From assembly GCA_900546145.1 (NCBI GenBank), contig URBN01000018.1:1-39216 (forward strand): 39,216 nt of DNA, given 5' to 3'. Within the stretch, counting starts at the first letter, position 1. Every line of letters begins with the position of its first letter. The DNA comes from an uncultured Desulfovibrio sp. (GTDB lineage: Bacteria; Desulfobacterota; Desulfovibrionia; Desulfovibrionales; Desulfovibrionaceae). A program made the position numbers and the translations under genes. The notes under the pieces were generated by a model. The model did no database searches. It saw nothing but the letters and a program-made list of their open reading frames with translations, and was not told where the DNA came from. This document shows positions 17,301-24,200 of this stretch, piece by piece.

Positions 17301-18138
17301 CGGTGATCATTTCCGTACTGAAGGCTTCCCGCCCCTCACCGGAGCTGCGGGCGATGATGATATGCTCGTCGGGGGCCTTGTCTTTGGGATCGGGGTAGCA
17401 CGCGGTCCTGTCAAAGCCGTTTTCCGTAAGGAGATCGTGCCAGCGCTCCGGGGTAAGGAAGGGATTGATGCCGCGGCAGTCCTGATCGTGTATCTGTCCG
17501 AGGAGGCATCCAAACGAGATTTCGAAGCCCAGGGCGGGACGCGGAAGGGTGATCTCACGGAGAAGGAGAAGACCGCGCGAGGCGAGCAGCGTGCGGATGT
17601 TCTTCACGGACTGGGTGATATCGGGGGTCGCGTGCAGGATGTTGGAGCAGACGACTACGTCAAATTCACCTTCCCCGAATCCCTGCTGCAGGGGATCGCG
17701 GCTCACGTCCAGGGTGCGGTATTCGACGAAGGGGAATCCGGAGAAACGCTCCTGCCCTTTGGCCGTGAAAAGGGGGGAAATGTCCGTGTAGACGTAGCGC
17801 GTGCGTTCGGGCGGAAGGACGGGCAGGAGGGCAGAGGTGGTGCCGCCCGTGCCCGCGCCGATTTCAAGGATGGAAATCTTCCTGTCGAGAGGCAGGGTGT
17901 CCACCACGGATTTGAGGGCCTTCGCCATGATGCCGTTGTAGTAGCGGCTCTGGGGCGTATCCTGATACACTTTTTCAACGGCGTCGGAGCTTCCCCCGGG
18001 GAACATCACTTCCCGCGGGTCCTGTGTACCTCCGAGGATGCCGCCGAGGCTCTCCCCGCAGTGCTTCATAAAAGAAAGCAGTGGCAGGTTGGCCGCGATG
18101 AAATCCTTTTTGTCTGCTGTTTCTGACTGGTTGGGCAT
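8398..18138 (-). CDS. Hybrid PKS-NRPS megasynthase D: (MT core)-DH-ER-KR-ACP-Cy-A(MT)-PCP-TE
   Basis: 3,246 residues; ATG preceded by GCGGAG. Domains: C-methyltransferase core 20-270 (LEIGAGTGGTT) lacking its N-terminal lid, which ends synthetase C; DH 285-575, with H326 and D493 but Lys330 instead of Gly in HxxxGxxxxP; KR structural half 590-820; ER 825-1150 (LLHSATGGIG); KR 1158-1400, LDD-containing (B-type), but with H1309 in place of the catalytic Tyr (GQANHVAAN) and TGGMSDVG in the nucleotide loop; ACP with S1474 in GMDSL; heterocyclisation Cy 1548-1985, motif DLMLCDFHG (normally DxxxxDxxS); A 2005-2450 and 2830-2885, with code D-L-Y-N-I-S-M-I-W-K, close to the known Cys code; an MT-like domain inserted in A at 2460-2825 (ILEVGAGYGSV); PCP with S2926 (GGDSL); TE 2975-3235 with S3054 in GWSMG. 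It finishes the third extension, adds and cyclises the third cysteine and releases the chain. Confidence 0.93.
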   Translation of the reverse strand: MPNQSETADKKDFIAANLPLLSFMKHCGESLGGILGGTQDPREVMFPGGSSDAVEKVYQDTPQSRYYNGIMAKALKSVVDTLPLDRKISILEIGAGTGGTTSALLPVLPPERTRYVYTDISPLFTAKGQERFSGFPFVEYRTLDVSRDPLQQGFGEGEFDVVVCSNILHATPDITQSVKNIRTLLASRGLLLLREITLPRPALGFEISFGCLLGQIHDQDCRGINPFLTPERWHDLLTENGFDRTACYPDPKDKAPDEHIIIARSSGEGREAFSTEMITAAEASEGEPSGLDTGHILLGRRLASPLSTAQYTSLVSGERQPFLAQHQVFKNIVVPGTAHFDLAAAAGMNYFGCDEVSLENVVLREALMLDDGARRVQVLVSPSDSGAEFEIYSRNAADTEGGWHMHVSGQVSPLQSAAGAHVNLKNLTKGGREIDIDAFYTKFDSYGTVHYGPIFRGLRHLWRTDDGAIAEVSLDSQEARRGGGFIVHPAVLDSCLQSMVAAMGADDSDPNGEGFMPFSVERINFYGKAPDTVWCRAVMKEGDSFKKEMFQASFSIYTPDGTPVCDIINLTMRRTNRSTLDQIRAGQQSADICYDIVWRQIAAPEKHDMKGHWLILAGRDMGFARAVSDEITRDGGTFEMAVCAGGDAPDGIQAVAPDDPGAFKDLVSAFSAKEDARGILYLWAPDCTVPDFTGKNGEAPFKTHTAEALLFLAQALAACGASSKIRLAAVTCQAQAVRAADQPVPTQSLVWGLEKSVAMELGQIYPLIIDLDPVAELSSQAATLCAAAGARGWHEDKAAVRNGVFYSPRLVRAAHEAPARTPKILEKPEGDYEVEILGGGLENIAVKPLTRHAPRPGEIEIAVEAYGLNFQNVMSAMGVTSQMKSMVLDCAGTVTAIGEGVTRFAPGDRVFTTTYGQFASHLYARELFTAPIPEGFNAIEASCIPTVFMTSWHSLIEVAGLKKGERVLLHSATGGIGQSAIQIARAVGAEIYATAGTERKRGLLRSWGIRHVYSSRTADFEKEILRDTGGEGVHVVLNFLVKDLCDAGMRCLVKGGRFVEIGKTDVRTPEQVRAVRDDIAYTAVDLVKIGQKDENRLREIFTGCMEGFKKGFYHPLTHRVFTMDSVAEAFRYMLEGRHTGKVVVRNVFVPGDTGIRHDASYVITGGMSDVGLALAQHLAERGAGRIWLLGRHLPEAGSRQAEQVEKIRAAGCEARPLTCDVTDFDAMKAAFGEMTAQEDMPIRGVFHLAGFLDDDAIERLTWKRFNAVLSPKVDGSWFLNELTRDMPLDHFVVFSSIASVFGTHGQANHVAANTFLDALIASRRADFLPGLSVNWGAWGEIGTVVRLGILDRIRRQGVEGFDTATGLALLDAFMSSGATRKVVTRMDWNKMLPLLRATSGAAMFDEIRDRVKPSEKQAEKTSSSRLAEEMRALPMEERLTKMRAYLRKEIAGFLRISEDTIPDDVNLTSLGMDSLISLDLFQRISRDLKIRIAPHEVSARPTVQAMAEKFAHDLGPDTAGETKKPEKENDAGSPLSGLLVPDLEHACDPFPLSDMQQAYWIGRGSDGLALGGVSCHFYFEAEAQNIDYDRYEKAWNELIARQPILRTVILDSEHQQVLAEVPPYVIPRHDLRGLSDKEVDEKIQAMRAEMSHEVVAVDKWPNFRIEISELSDTVCRLHFSFDLMLCDFHGISLLLHELGEIYAGRGAALPKMEITFRDYRLAEERYRKTKTFERDRRYWLDRIDSLPEAPRLPLAVKPSALTHTEFRRLMKTIDKGVWQSLRKKGEARGLTPTAITLAAFSEVLGLWSSDRKFTLNLTLFNRLPMHRQVNELVGEFTSNTLLAVDLDEGTGFENMAGRLWSRLWDDMGHRSFSGIRVLREMSRRRGSAAGIMPIIFTSILSMESKGDAFALGGLGREVCSISQTPQVWLDHQLFEVDGALRLVFDYVPGLFPKGMIEDMFSVYADFLTRLAGDDSLWNSLTPVRAPEAQLAIRAKVNDTAMDLGAGLMYAPFLKQASEHPEACAVISRNRTLSYGELEEMSRALALQLREKGIGRGARCAILLPHGWQQIAACLGIQRAGAAYLPLDPGQPETRIGEILSDAGVKAVIGRKCTAPEGTAFLSADDTLKAADGAACPENAAMPEDPAYIIYTSGSTGKPKGVVISHKAAMNTILDVNRRYGVTGKDRVLSVSRLSFDLSVYDIFGLLSAGGTVVVPEEEERLEPRTWLALIRAHGVTLWNTVPALGQVLCDAAEEEGGTPLPLKIAIFSGDWIPQDLPGKLKKNIPGLKVMAMGGATEASIWSNFHETCPADAAWTSVPYGTPLANQAFAILDGHLTDRPDWVPGDLYILGAGLATGYWNDPEKTAAAFLPATEKHPRMYKTGDTARYHPDGTIEFLGRLDTQVKVHGYRIELGEVESVLREHPAVKRAAVIVENGRGGEKQLTAFLEAEPEKAGMIMRTEEAPSQLTDDLMKAAGNTESVTDFDPEIFKKMWNGLSDLYLAAAERALRTLGLYDRKWTGLEDFIAESGAAKRYTKWLHRALTALSSRGIIAVDDRGMYAPCGTPPSFDGCLKNALGCLKEMKFAPRFGTILEKTVTDLPALLKEDKHSGELYTDEIVPVLYQKVPAACNRLTADIAVRAVENAGGRPYRILEVGAGYGSVTRHILPSLVGKNVTYDFTDISRFFLTAAQKAFSEYDFVNYGLFDLDVEPELQGREAHSYDMILAVGVLHDVKDMRKSLTALKRMLAPSGILLIEDQSSFQLPLDLSQGLQQGYENANDADLRLENPIPSREEWTKVFTEQGLTAPVWFVKKDSLEGFLGLEVFVSSGPESVSRFTPEVLDSWTRERVPGYMVPSSWHLLESMPLSANGKIDRRAIAAASGRGPSRPAVTVAPRTETEKTIAAIWKEVLSLDSVSVEESFFHCGGDSLSAFQLLKGLQKSFGRRFTLRDLMQQPTIAGEAALIESRKNDRDGSLVILNEAGSSRTLVFGHPCEGIVTSYARLSAALPEWNFCALQSRGLGGECQPVTDFSVMAENYMSDFAQKITPSSAVFGGWSMGAFIAWELATRTGSDNRQPLVLIDPPSKKLWDEQYGRRRSSFMSLMEQVFPDAVGVVKSMGFEPSDFDSLDRESQLRVFTRAMEMEGLVPEGSQAIQEQVGRIIKVGLANVEALWHYQPKPLSGHAVLYIRGEGQKDESVEYWRSLTDGPFTVVPVSHDHWHLLKSDEDVSRIAAGIRQLIESGSENGRNS

Positions 18139-18155
18139 TATATATCTCCGCTTTG

Positions 18156-21100
18156 TTATTTGCTTTGATTTGTCTCGTTCTGTCTGGCAACCAGGGCGTC
18201 AACCTCGGAACGGATGGCCAGGTCCGGGCTCACGGGAGAGCCGTAACGGCCTTCTTCATCTTTTTTGAGCAGACCGTTCTCAACAAGGTCACCAAGAATA
18301 CGTGTCAGGAGCTGATCGAATCCCGCGGGGAGATGAATGGCCGCGGCGATTTCCTCCGGCGTATGGAATTTTCCGCCTGCGAAGGCGCCGAGCTTCGTGA
18401 GAGCCTCGGCCGAGTATCCGGCGCAGAGTTTTTCGACCATGGCGGCCTGTCCTGCGTAAGACGCGCTGTCAGGGCGATCCGGGCTTTCCTCGGAGTCAGC
18501 GGCCGCGCTTGCGCAGAGGCCTTCCCAGATTGAGTCAGGAGAGGCAGCGGCGGGAGCTTTCTTCGTGGCCACGCCGTTGAAAGAGTCGTCCACGAAATGC
18601 TTTGTTCCCTGGAAGGGATACAGGGGAAGATGAATGCGGCCCCAGTGCTGATCTTCGGCGAAGGCGTCCCAGTCGATCTGGCATCCGGCCATGTAAAGGT
18701 CTCCCAGAGCGTTCTGGACCTGCCTCCATTCGGGTTCCCTCGCGTGGAGGCTGGCCGTATGGACAGCGGAGGAGGCAGAGCCGTCCGCGTTCTGTTCGCG
18801 GCGGCACAGGGCGGTCAGGATGCCGCTCGGGCCCACTTCGAGCCAGGCTTTCGGATCAAGGGCTTCGAGAGTGTGGATGCCGTCCAGGAAGCGCACCGTG
18901 CTCCTGAGATGCCTGACCCAGTAGCCGGCGCAGGAGATTTCCCCGGGCTGGGCGGCACGGCCGGTGACGTTGCTCACAATGACGAGGGAGGGATCCTGGT
19001 AGGCAACGGAGTCAGCGACCCGCGCGAATTCGTCCAGGATGGGCTCCATGAGATCGGAATGAAAAGCGTGGGAAACGTGCAGGCTTTTTATGGTAAGCCC
19101 CATTTCTCCGGCTTTGGCCTCAATGCGGGCAAGGCCTTCGAGAGGACCCGTGAAAACGGTCTGGAAGGAGCCGTTGAAGGCGGCTATGCCGACGCGGTCG
19201 GGACGTCCCGCGGCTTCAAGAAGCTTCATGGCTTCTTCTTCACCGGCGAGGAGGGCACTCATGCCGCCGCCGGCGGGCAGTGTGGCGATGAGCCTGCCCC
19301 TGGCCGCGACGAGCTTCACGGCGTCCTCAAGGCTGAACACGCCTCCTATGCAGGCGGCCACGTACTCGCCGATGCTGTGTCCGCAGGCGGCCATGGGCTT
19401 CACGCCAAAGGCCTCCCACATTTTGGCCAGCGCGTACTCGATGCTGAAGAGTGCCGGCTGCGTATAGGCGGTGTTGTCCAGAAGCTCTACGAACTCCTTC
19501 TTCCACATGACGTCGAGGAGGGGCTTTTCAAGCAGGGGGTCAAAGAGGGCTGCGCAGCGGTCAAGCTCTTCCCGGAAGACAGGCTGGACGGCGTAGAGAT
19601 CCTTCCCCATGCCCGTGCGCTGGGCGCCCTGGCCGGTGAAGAGGAAGACGGTTCTGTCTCCGTCGCCGGGCTGGGATGTGCGCCAGGCCTTTTTTTCGAG
19701 AACTTCGCCGAGCTTCGCGCGGAATCCGGCGCGGCTGTCCGCCGTGACAGCGAGGCGTGTCGCGTGGTGCGCGCGGCCTTCCTGCGTGGTGTTGCACATA
19801 TCCGTGAGGTCGAGGCTTTCGCCGGCGCTGTCAAGGAAAGAGCAGTAGCTTTCGGCGAGCTCGCGGAGGGGCTTTTCCCCCCTGGCGGAGAGGACAAGCA
19901 GACGGTTTTCGGCAGCGCCTGCTTCAGCAGAATCATCGCGGGCGGGGGCTTCCTGCAGAATGACGTGGGCGTTGGTGCCGCCGACGCCGAAGGAGCTCAC
20001 CGCGGCGCGGCGGGGCGTCATGTCAGCCGGCCAGTCAATGGCCGTGTTGTTCACGAAGAAAGGCGTTTCTTCGAAATGGATGCGCGGATTCGGGGTTTTG
20101 TAATGGCAGGTGGGCGCGATGCGGCCTTTTTTGAGGGTCATGACCGCCTTGATGAAGCTCGCCACGCCGGCGACCACTTCGAGATGGCCGACGTTGCTCT
20201 TGACGGATCCGAGGGCGCAGTACTGTTTTTTCGGGTTGTTGTGGGAGTAGATGCGGTTCAGGGCCTCCACTTCGAGAGGATCGCCCAGATAGGTGCCCGT
20301 GCCATGGCCTTCCACATAGGCGATGCTGGCCGGATCCACGCCGCTCACGCCGAGAGCCTCGGCTATGACTTCGCTCTGGCCCTCGAAACTGGGGGCGGAA
20401 TAGGCGACTTTGGAACTGCCGTCATTATTGATGGCCGTGCCGAGAATAACCGCGTGAATGGCGTCGCGGTCTTCTATGGCGTCCTCGAGGCGTTTCAGGA
20501 GGACAGCGCCCACGCCGTTGCCGGAGACGATGCCTTCGGCGGCCGCGTCATAGGGACGGCAATGGCCGTCAGGGGCAAAGATCATGCCTTCCTGGTAGAA
20601 ATGCCCGTGTTCCTGGGGAATATCGATGCCGCTCGCGCCAGCGATGGCCATGTCGCATTCGCCGTTCAGGAGGCCCTGGCAGCCGAGATGCAGGGCCACC
20701 AGGGAAGTCGAGCAGGCGCACTGCACCGTGAAGGCGGGGCCTCTGAGGTTGAGCTTATAGGAGATGCGGGTGCAGAGGTGATCCCTGTCCGTGCCGATAT
20801 GGCTCTGCATGAAGCGGGCCGTGCCGTATTCGGCGAGGTCGGCGGCCATGAAGTTGACGTAGTAGGTGCTCAGACGGGTCCCGCCGAAGACGGCCACGGC
20901 GCCCGGGTAGGTATAGGGATTATATCCCGCATCCTCCAGGGCGTGCCAGCAGGTCTCAAGAAAAAGACACTGCTGGGGATCCATATGCATGGCTTCCGTG
21001 GGCGTGTATCCGAAAAATCCGGCGTCAAAGAGATCGGCCCCGTCTATGAGTCCGGCCGCCTTGACATAATCCGGATTGTGAATTGTTTCTTCGCTGACGC

Positions 21101-21260
21101 CTGCCCGGCGCAGCTCGTCATCGGAAAGGAAGGTGATGCACTCCTTTCCCTTCACCAGGTTGTCCCAGTACTCTTCCGTACTGTTGGCTTTGGGAAAACG
21201 GCAGTCCATGCCGATGACGGCGATGGCGTTTTCGGGGATTTCAGTCGTGTTTGCTTGCAT
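18156..21260 (-). CDS. PKS protein C: KS-AT plus N-terminal lid of the methyltransferase
   Basis: 1,034 residues from the ATG at 21260, which has GAGG 9 bp upstream; the ATG 15 bp earlier lacks a ribosome-binding site. KS 10-440 has nucleophile C183 in VQCACSTS, then EGHGTGT and SNVGHLE histidines; the VQxACSTS style is typical of KSs that accept chains from an NRPS PCP, fitting its place after synthetase B. AT 535-825 has S629 in GHSIGEY and HAFHS (about 731-735), the malonyl-CoA signature. The post-AT motif LPLYPFQGTKHF follows. Residues 910-1034 (AEALTKLGAF, LLKKDEEGRY) match the helical lid that opens C-methyltransferase domains; the SAM-binding core is the start of protein D, whose start codon lies 17 bp beyond this stop. 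C and D therefore share one module. This is the only intact AT of the cluster and probably loads all malonyl-accepting ACPs. Confidence 0.92.
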   Translation of the reverse strand: MQANTTEIPENAIAVIGMDCRFPKANSTEEYWDNLVKGKECITFLSDDELRRAGVSEETIHNPDYVKAAGLIDGADLFDAGFFGYTPTEAMHMDPQQCLFLETCWHALEDAGYNPYTYPGAVAVFGGTRLSTYYVNFMAADLAEYGTARFMQSHIGTDRDHLCTRISYKLNLRGPAFTVQCACSTSLVALHLGCQGLLNGECDMAIAGASGIDIPQEHGHFYQEGMIFAPDGHCRPYDAAAEGIVSGNGVGAVLLKRLEDAIEDRDAIHAVILGTAINNDGSSKVAYSAPSFEGQSEVIAEALGVSGVDPASIAYVEGHGTGTYLGDPLEVEALNRIYSHNNPKKQYCALGSVKSNVGHLEVVAGVASFIKAVMTLKKGRIAPTCHYKTPNPRIHFEETPFFVNNTAIDWPADMTPRRAAVSSFGVGGTNAHVILQEAPARDDSAEAGAAENRLLVLSARGEKPLRELAESYCSFLDSAGESLDLTDMCNTTQEGRAHHATRLAVTADSRAGFRAKLGEVLEKKAWRTSQPGDGDRTVFLFTGQGAQRTGMGKDLYAVQPVFREELDRCAALFDPLLEKPLLDVMWKKEFVELLDNTAYTQPALFSIEYALAKMWEAFGVKPMAACGHSIGEYVAACIGGVFSLEDAVKLVAARGRLIATLPAGGGMSALLAGEEEAMKLLEAAGRPDRVGIAAFNGSFQTVFTGPLEGLARIEAKAGEMGLTIKSLHVSHAFHSDLMEPILDEFARVADSVAYQDPSLVIVSNVTGRAAQPGEISCAGYWVRHLRSTVRFLDGIHTLEALDPKAWLEVGPSGILTALCRREQNADGSASSAVHTASLHAREPEWRQVQNALGDLYMAGCQIDWDAFAEDQHWGRIHLPLYPFQGTKHFVDDSFNGVATKKAPAAASPDSIWEGLCASAAADSEESPDRPDSASYAGQAAMVEKLCAGYSAEALTKLGAFAGGKFHTPEEIAAAIHLPAGFDQLLTRILGDLVENGLLKKDEEGRYGSPVSPDLAIRSEVDALVARQNETNQSK

Positions 21261-21287
21261 GTGGTTGGGCCTCATGAGCGCGTGGCA

Positions 21288-24200
21288 TTAATTGTTGCTT
21301 GAAAATCTGCTGTCGTCCCGGCTTCTCATTCTCCGGCGCATGCGCTGCTCCGCGCGGCCCATGCCGCGGCTGAAGGAGACGGTTCCGTGCGTCTTTTCAG
21401 AAGCTTTGGAAGCGCCGGATCCTGCCCTGGCCTTCTCCGAGTCCACCCAGGCCGCGAGGGAGCGGATGGTGGTATGCTCGAGGAGCGTCATAAGAGGAAT
21501 GGTTCTGTGGAGCCGTCCCTCCAGCAGGTTCTGGACGGTTACGAGGTCGAGTGAACTCAGTCCCATTTCGAAGAAGCGCTGGTCGATGCCGGGTTTCCCG
21601 CCGCGGAGCACGGTGCCGATGGCGTCGGCCATGATCCGTTCGGTCTCGGTCCCTGCCGCGGCGCCGGCAGGCTGGCTGTTCCGGGCCGATGGCTCAACGG
21701 AGAGGTGGCGCCGGTCGACTTTGCCGTTGGCAGTGAGGGGCAGGCTGTCCTTCACGATGATCATGCCCGGCACGAGGAAGGAGGGGAGCCTCGACTCGAG
21801 CCACTTCCTCAGCTCTGCGGGTTCCGGCTTCGGAGCGCCGTGGGCGGGGGAGGCAAAGGCGACGAGCATCTGGCCCGCTCCGGCGCCCTTTACGGCCATG
21901 GCTGCGGCCTGGCCGACACCGGGGCACGCGAGGAGGTTGTTCTCGACCTCACCGAGTTCCACTCGGTATCCGTTGATCTTGACCTGGCTGTCGCTGCGGC
22001 CGAGGAACTCGATGCTGCCGTCAGGCATGTAGCAGCCGAGGTCGCCCGTGGCGTAGAGCTTCTCTCCCGTGCCGGAATGCCTGATGAACCGCTCGGCCGT
22101 ACGTCCGGGGTCATTGAGATAGCCGTCCGCGAGTCCCCTGCCGGCGATGAAGAGTTCGCCGGGAACCCAGTCCGGACAGTCGGTGCCCCATTTGTTGAGG
22201 ATGTGGAAGCGCTGGTTGGGGAGCGGCCTGCCATAGGGAATGCTCTTCCAGCCGGGATCCACTTCTCCGACTTCGCAGGAAATGGACCAGATGGAGGCCT
22301 CTGTGGCGCCGCCCAGGCTGAACAGCCTGAGATTCGGCCAGAAACGCCGCACGGCGCCGGGAAGGCTGAGGGGGATCCAGTCGCCGCTCAGCATGGCGCA
22401 GCGCAGGGGCGGCAGTTCCATGCCTTCGTGGTGTCCGAGCCAGTCCGCGAAAATCTGAAGGAGCGGCGGGACGGAGTTCCAGACCGTGACGTTATGGGCG
22501 CACATAAGCCCGAGCCAGTGGGCGGCGTCCAGGCGCCGCTTCGGATCGGGCAGCACGAGAGCCCCGCCGGCCGCGAACATCCCGAAGATGTCCCAGACGG
22601 AAAGGTCGAAGGTGAAGCGGGAAACCGACAGCACCCTGTCGGCGGAAGTCAGGCTGAGCATGCGGTTGACGGCAAGAATGGTGTTCACGGCCCGTTCATG
22701 GCGTATCATGACGCCTTTGGGTTCACCGGTGGATCCGGACGTGTGAATCACGTAAGCCAGGCCATCCGGGCGGGACGCGTTTCTCTTTATATCGAAATTG
22801 AAATTCAATTTCAATAACCCGTCATCAATAATTATTCTGGTGACGTTTCCCGGCAGGGGAAGTCCAGCGTCGGAGGGCTTCAGGAGCACATGGCGCGCTC
22901 CCGAGTATTCAAAGAGATGTTTCAGCCGCTTTTCGGGGAGGGCAGCGTCAAGAGGCATGTAGGCCGCTCCGACGCAGGTTACGGCTATGGCCGCGCAGGC
23001 TTCCTGCCAGCCGCCGGAGCTGATGACGGCGCAGAGGCTTCCCTTACGGACTCCGGCCTCCAGGAGTTTCTGCGCGAGTCCTTCTGCCGCGCTGCCGAGC
23101 CCGCGGTAAGTGAGGACACGGTTTTCCTGGAAGATGGCGGGGGCGTCAGGTGTGCGCTCCAGTGTCCTGGCGAAGAGGCTGTCCAGGGTGGCCTTTCCGG
23201 GCGTCCCTGAAGGAACCGATGTGGCGTTGGCGAGGATCCTGCGTTCCTGCTGTTCCTCGGGGAGGAGCGGCAGCCGGGTGTGGTTCCAGAGGCGTCCGCC
23301 TGCGGCCAGCATTTTCAGGAGACGGCAGTAGGCGCCGAACATGTCATCCACGAGTCCGGCGGGGAAGAGCTCATCCACGCTGTCCCAGTTGAAGTCGAGG
23401 CAGTCATCCACTTCGCGGACCTGATGGTCAATCCAGACCTGGGGCGTCTGCGTAATGGTGTACACCATGGTGCCGAAGGCGGAGAGGGCTGGGTGGGTGC
23501 CGTGTTCGTCGCCGAACCCGAGCGTGCTCGTGAAGACGACGGGGATGATGTCGGACCCGGGATGTCCGGTGCGGCGGCTCCATTCGCGGGCAGCGTCAAC
23601 GCCGGAGTAGAGGCCGTGATCCATGTCCGCCCAGAGCTGTTTCTGCAGGGTTTCGGCGCGCTTCACGAAGGGCAGATCGCCGTTAAATTCGCAGTCGAGC
23701 AGGATGACGGACGTGAAGTCGCCGATAATTCTGGATACGTCGGGATGCATCGGCAGCCTGTTGAACATGGTCACGTCGACGGTAAAGCGGCTGCGGCTGC
23801 TCCAGCGGGCAAGCACTTCCACGTAGCAGGCGAGGAGCAGGCCGGAAGGCGTAATCCCTCTTTCCTGGGCGAGCTTTCTGAGCGCAGCCCAGGTGTCCCT
23901 GCCGAGGCGGGCGGCGTGGCGCACGAAGTGCGGCTGTTTCACCTCAGAGGGAGAGACGGCCAGGGGAAGATCCGGAGCTGGTGCGAAGTCATCTATCCTG
24001 GCGAGCCAGTATTCCATGTCTTTTTTGTACGCGGGAAGATCCCTGATTTTTTCCTGGGCCAGCACGTAATCCCTGAAGGAAAGGGCCGTGGGCGCGGGAT
24101 CCGGGAGTTCGGGATGGCGGTAGGCGCTGGCGAGGCCGCTCATCATCAGATTCATGCTGTGAAGATCGGCCACGAGCAGGTCGAGGCTCACGTGCATGCG

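Noticed and set aside
16027..18126. Long plus-strand open frame (about 700 codons), with similar ones at 18597-21302 and 33166-35832
   Set aside because: They run antisense to megasynthase genes with clear domains; the translations are low-complexity (rich in G, A, H, E, R), match no family and reflect high third-position GC.
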